From Podarcis raffonei (Eukaryota; Chordata; Lepidosauria; Squamata; Lacertidae): a DNA stretch of 64,000 nucleotides. The stretch covers positions 6,395,501 through 6,459,500 of the forward strand of contig NC_070613.1 in the NCBI RefSeq assembly GCF_027172205.1, written 5' to 3'. Both the position numbers and the translations under genes were made by a program. The notes below the pieces were generated by a model, which was given only the letters and a program-made list of their open reading frames with translations, had not been told where the DNA came from and searched no databases. Shown piece after piece: positions 60,479 to 64,000 of the stretch. Every line of letters starts with the position of its first letter. Positions within the stretch are counted from its first letter, which is position 1.

Positions 60479-63400
60479 ATGCACCCAAGTAATTGCAGCA
60501 GTGTAGAAAATACGCCAGGCTGCCAGCAAGTCTAGTGGATCTGTGCTGCGTTTCCACTGCTGAGATTCAAGCCTAGATAACATGCATTTCTGTAGTAGTA
60601 TTGCAGCAGTCTTAATATTGGTGGTATATGTCTAGGGTGTAAAATAGAAAGGGTCAGCTTAAGTGGAGACAAGCAATAGTAGTTCATACTCTTGGCCACC
60701 AATCCAAAGCTGTAACTCAAGCCATTGACTAGGAAACTAGCAAGTGGCGAAGCTAATTGTGATACCAATCGAACACACAGTGCCACTTCATTCCTCGGTT
60801 TTGTAATGCTAATATTTTAAGTGCCAAAGTCATTACTGAATACTGTTTGTTTCACACTGATAATTAATAATGCACATTTATTGTGGCATTGTCAGGAGCT
60901 GAGGAAGAAATTGCCAATGGTCTGGCTCACAGTAGTTACATTAAATCAGCAGCTAATGTTAGTTGCGTTAAATCTGGAAGGAGTGTTGGAAGATGTATTA
61001 GCAACAAAGGTGTCAAGCTGCTCTAATCGAAACTTCAGCTTCCATAAGTGTGGTAGAACAACAGAATCTGTTGATTCTGAAAGAAACTCAAAAGGAGTTA
61101 TAAATGTGTAGCATTAAGTATTGCATTATAGTGAGCATTAGCCAGTGAGATTAAATTGTTTAGATTTAGAAATGGAATATATCGATGCCTTAGTGGCTTA
61201 AAACTACTATTTAACTTGTTATGCACTTAATGAACATATGGCTATTAATGATTTGAGTATTTATTTTAATGGTTAATATATAATTTTTACTTTATTTTAA
61301 TACATGTTTTGATCTATTGCAAGACCTAATAATCAGGCTTATGTTTGCTCAGGGTCTGTATGTGTGTGTGTATATATAACCTATAAATATACACAGTATA
61401 TAATGTTTGCAGAGATGGGATGTTTGTAGGAATAGCTATATAAAACTAATCTGTACTAGGTTACCAAAGCTGGCTGGTTTATTTTTAGCATGAGGAAATT
61501 TTGTATGTTTAATCACCATCATTATTAGGCTTCATACTGTGTCTTGGACAATCAAATATATTATATGGCCATTGTGAATGTATAAGGCAAGAACTGGAAC
61601 AGATGAGGCACCAGTCCAAAAGTTTCACTGTAACGTTGGGGACAGCTTCATACAAATAATGGGGTAAGGGGTGCACACACATAAATTGGTCCCTGACAAA
61701 TTGGGCGAGAGAAGACCCTAGTCCATATAGGAAGTGGTGTGTATGTTGCTGAGCTTCAGTGTGTGACAGGAATCTCTGGATTGGGGTGTTAATGTTTGGG
61801 TTCTTATCACTTAGGAGTATTAATGTTTTAACAATCTTGTAAAACGTGAGAATACCTCTGTGTACTGATAAACAAGTAATGTGTGTGTGTGTGTTTTATA
61901 CGTCCGTGGCAAATTCTGGAGAACAGTTGTCTCAGTTCAAAGAATCATTTTGGAAATGTGAGGGATCCTGGTAGAAGAAACCTAGTTTGAGTGCTTGGAA
62001 CAGATTTTACTTGCTTACTAAGTTGTTAAATTGGCTGCTGCTCCCGGAAGCATAATTAATGGCTTCATCATAAATGTACTTAATCTCTCTCCCCACACTC
62101 CAGGCCCAGCTTTGAGCCCTATTGTGTACAGGTAATGAAGAAGTTCTACCTCTGGCCTGTCTAGGTCAAACTCTGCCCCCTCCCAGCCACTTCCTGTTTA
62201 GCTGAGAAGCGAGCAGAGACAGGCAGCACTAGGCAGCCACCTATAGCTGTGGTGACAATGCGTAGTGCAACCTTCACCCAGTCTGCCTCCCACCAAATGC
62301 TGGCACAAAAGGAGCAGTAAAGCAAAAAGGAGCCTGACTTTGTGAATGTTTAGAGTAAAAGTAATAATGAGTAAAAGGACTGTAAGGTGGGTGTAGCAGG
62401 AACTTGCAGATACCTCATGCTCTTCCTCTTCATTTCATAAAACAAAGGAATCATTGAAAGGCACAATAATCAGAGTGCCATTTTCTTAGTTTGGTATGTT
62501 CAGCCTTTGTATTGGTTAATGCTGAGAAATTATGCTTTGTGCATTTTGCACTAAATGTCATGAGGTCATATATGCTTTGTGGAATAGAATTAGTTTACAG
62601 TGTGAGGAATTGATCATATTTAACTCTTACCAATCTTACTGTGTTTAGAAACAGTGGTTTGGTAGTCTTTTTTTCTGTTGACCAAATCATGGTACTTCTC
62701 CAGGACTGCTTTGTAGCAATGGGTGTATTAGACACTTCGAGTTATTAATTTGTGAAAACTGTTTAAAACTGTGGTTATAATTGGTGGTTATAAGTAATGT
62801 GCCTTTCGAAGTCTTAAAAGATAAAATATAACTGTGTACTCACTTTTTGTTGCAACCAAGCAATATATTTAAAGGGATTATAATAAGCTGCATTTGATAG
62901 CTGTAGTTTACAGTATGAATGTTTCATAATCAGTTTCCAGCATTGGTTTCCCTAGCTTTAGAATATATAAAACGTGCCTGTTTTAGTTATCTTGCCTATG
63001 AAGGCATCCATTCTCATTTAATTTTCTTTTGTGCTGGCTTTTTTTTTTTTAGTAGAAAACGGCTATAACGTATACCCACCAAAAGATAAAATTAAATTTA
63101 ATGCATGTGAACTGAAATTCAGTTTTCTGTTTTGGAACTGGGGGGGGGGGGGGGAGTTCTATTGCACTTGAATTGATTGTGCAGGATGTTTTTCTAGCAG
63201 TATTAAGTTCAGCTGGCTGATGGTCACATGGTACTAATGCCACATAGGGCATGCACTTACATGTGTTGTAGAATTAATACATGGGCTCTTGACATGGAGA
63301 TACAGAACAGTTGCATTGCTTTTAATCCTGAACTTTGCCTATACACGTTAAACTGGAAGATAAGGCATGCTCAGAACCAATGTAGTTCTTGCCCCCTCTG

Positions 63401-64000
63401 ACTCATGCCAATATGTACCAATGCTCCAAATAAAGCACACTGTGATGTCCCAGCTAACAGCTCCTGCTGAACTTGCCCTGTGAGCACTCTGATATCAGGT
63501 GTGTTAAATTATTATGCAGTTTAGATATGCAAAACTTAGAGGTTCCTAATCTAAAATGTGTCTAAGAGATTTGTCTGAAAATGTGTGCATGTGTGTGTGT
63601 TGCAAACTTTTTGTGAAGATGAGTTCTGTTGTTACCTTATGCTGGGATGTTGGAAACTGAGAAGAGTAGCAGATGACCATAAAGCTAAATGTGAGTCTAG
63701 TTTGCTTTATTATTTGGCATTTTGTTTATGTAGGGCTTGTTTATTTGTAGACAAAATGCTCCTAGAATGTTGCAACATTTAGCCTTAGGATGAGATACAA
63801 AGTGAGTAGTGCATTAATGGCTTGGCTCCAGAGGAGCCCTTCTGCAAATTGAAATTCGACAGCGGGAAGATGATTTCCTTCCATCCCCTCTGCTCCCACC
63901 CTAGCTGCTCCAAAGGATCACCCAACTCTGCAGATCCTTTATAGCAGGAAAGTGTTTAATTCTGTAAACAGAAGACCACTGACCAATATCTGGATCCATT
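60479..64000 (+). other. Probable MEIOC-like 3' UTR and downstream sequence
   Basis: AT-rich sequence with no clear transposable elements and no convincing ORF. AATAAA at 63429..63434 followed by GU-rich TGTGATGTCC is a candidate poly(A) site. There is a 15-nt G run at 63140..63154. Where the transcript ends is not certain. Confidence 0.3.

Overview
This window is vertebrate nuclear DNA, almost certainly from a squamate reptile (lizard-type). It has spliced genes and long introns. Its repeats are those of a squamate genome: tRNA-derived SINEs of the Sauria/Squam type with (AGGTAA)n-like tails, RTE-BovB ends, CR1 ends finishing in ATTCTATG units, L2-like ends with (TTA)n tails, L1 ends, hAT and Tigger-like MITEs, and a Ty3/gypsy fossil. 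The species cannot be named from the sequence alone.

Three protein-coding genes lie on the + strand. (1) GJC2 (connexin 47) has an intact single-exon reading frame at 20157..21422. It sits behind a splice acceptor, so a non-coding 5' exon lies upstream, possibly near 12.4-12.85 kb. (2) IBA57, the mitochondrial iron-sulfur assembly factor, has three exons at 31340..31641, 34265..34611 and 36900..37294, encoding 347 aa. (3) A homologue of MEIOC, the meiosis-specific coiled-coil partner of YTHDC2, has eight exons between 42796 and 60478. All phases are compatible and the model encodes 933 aa. GJC2 and IBA57 are also neighbours in human (1q42), whereas human MEIOC lies on 17q21 near GJC1. The MEIOC-like gene here is therefore best explained as the partner copy of MEIOC from the vertebrate whole-genome duplications.

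Layout: 1-12 kb is a repeat-rich intergenic region. 12.0-13.1 kb is mostly non-repetitive and may hold the GJC2 promoter. 13.9-19.3 kb carries seven Tigger-like MITEs, two of them inside a pentanucleotide microsatellite. 19.5-27 kb holds GJC2 and its probable long 3' UTR. 27-31 kb is intergenic. 31.1-37.3 kb is IBA57, with a gypsy remnant in intron 1 and a recent SINE in intron 2. 37.3-42.4 kb is intergenic, with an unrecognised small ORF at 41341..41520. A CpG island at 42.48-42.96 kb starts the MEIOC-like gene, which runs to 60.48 kb and is followed by a long AT-rich stretch that probably includes its 3' UTR.

The strongest findings are the MEIOC-like gene itself, its probable GC-AG intron with a MITE starting at intron position +8, a 5.9-6.8 kb insertion that looks like two LINE families joined head to head inside one target-site duplication, a poly(A)-tailed retrocopy of unknown origin at 16705..17246, and a MITE with a perfect 30-bp hairpin. 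No bacterial, phage or CRISPR features are present. Functional assignments come from sequence recognition without database searches.
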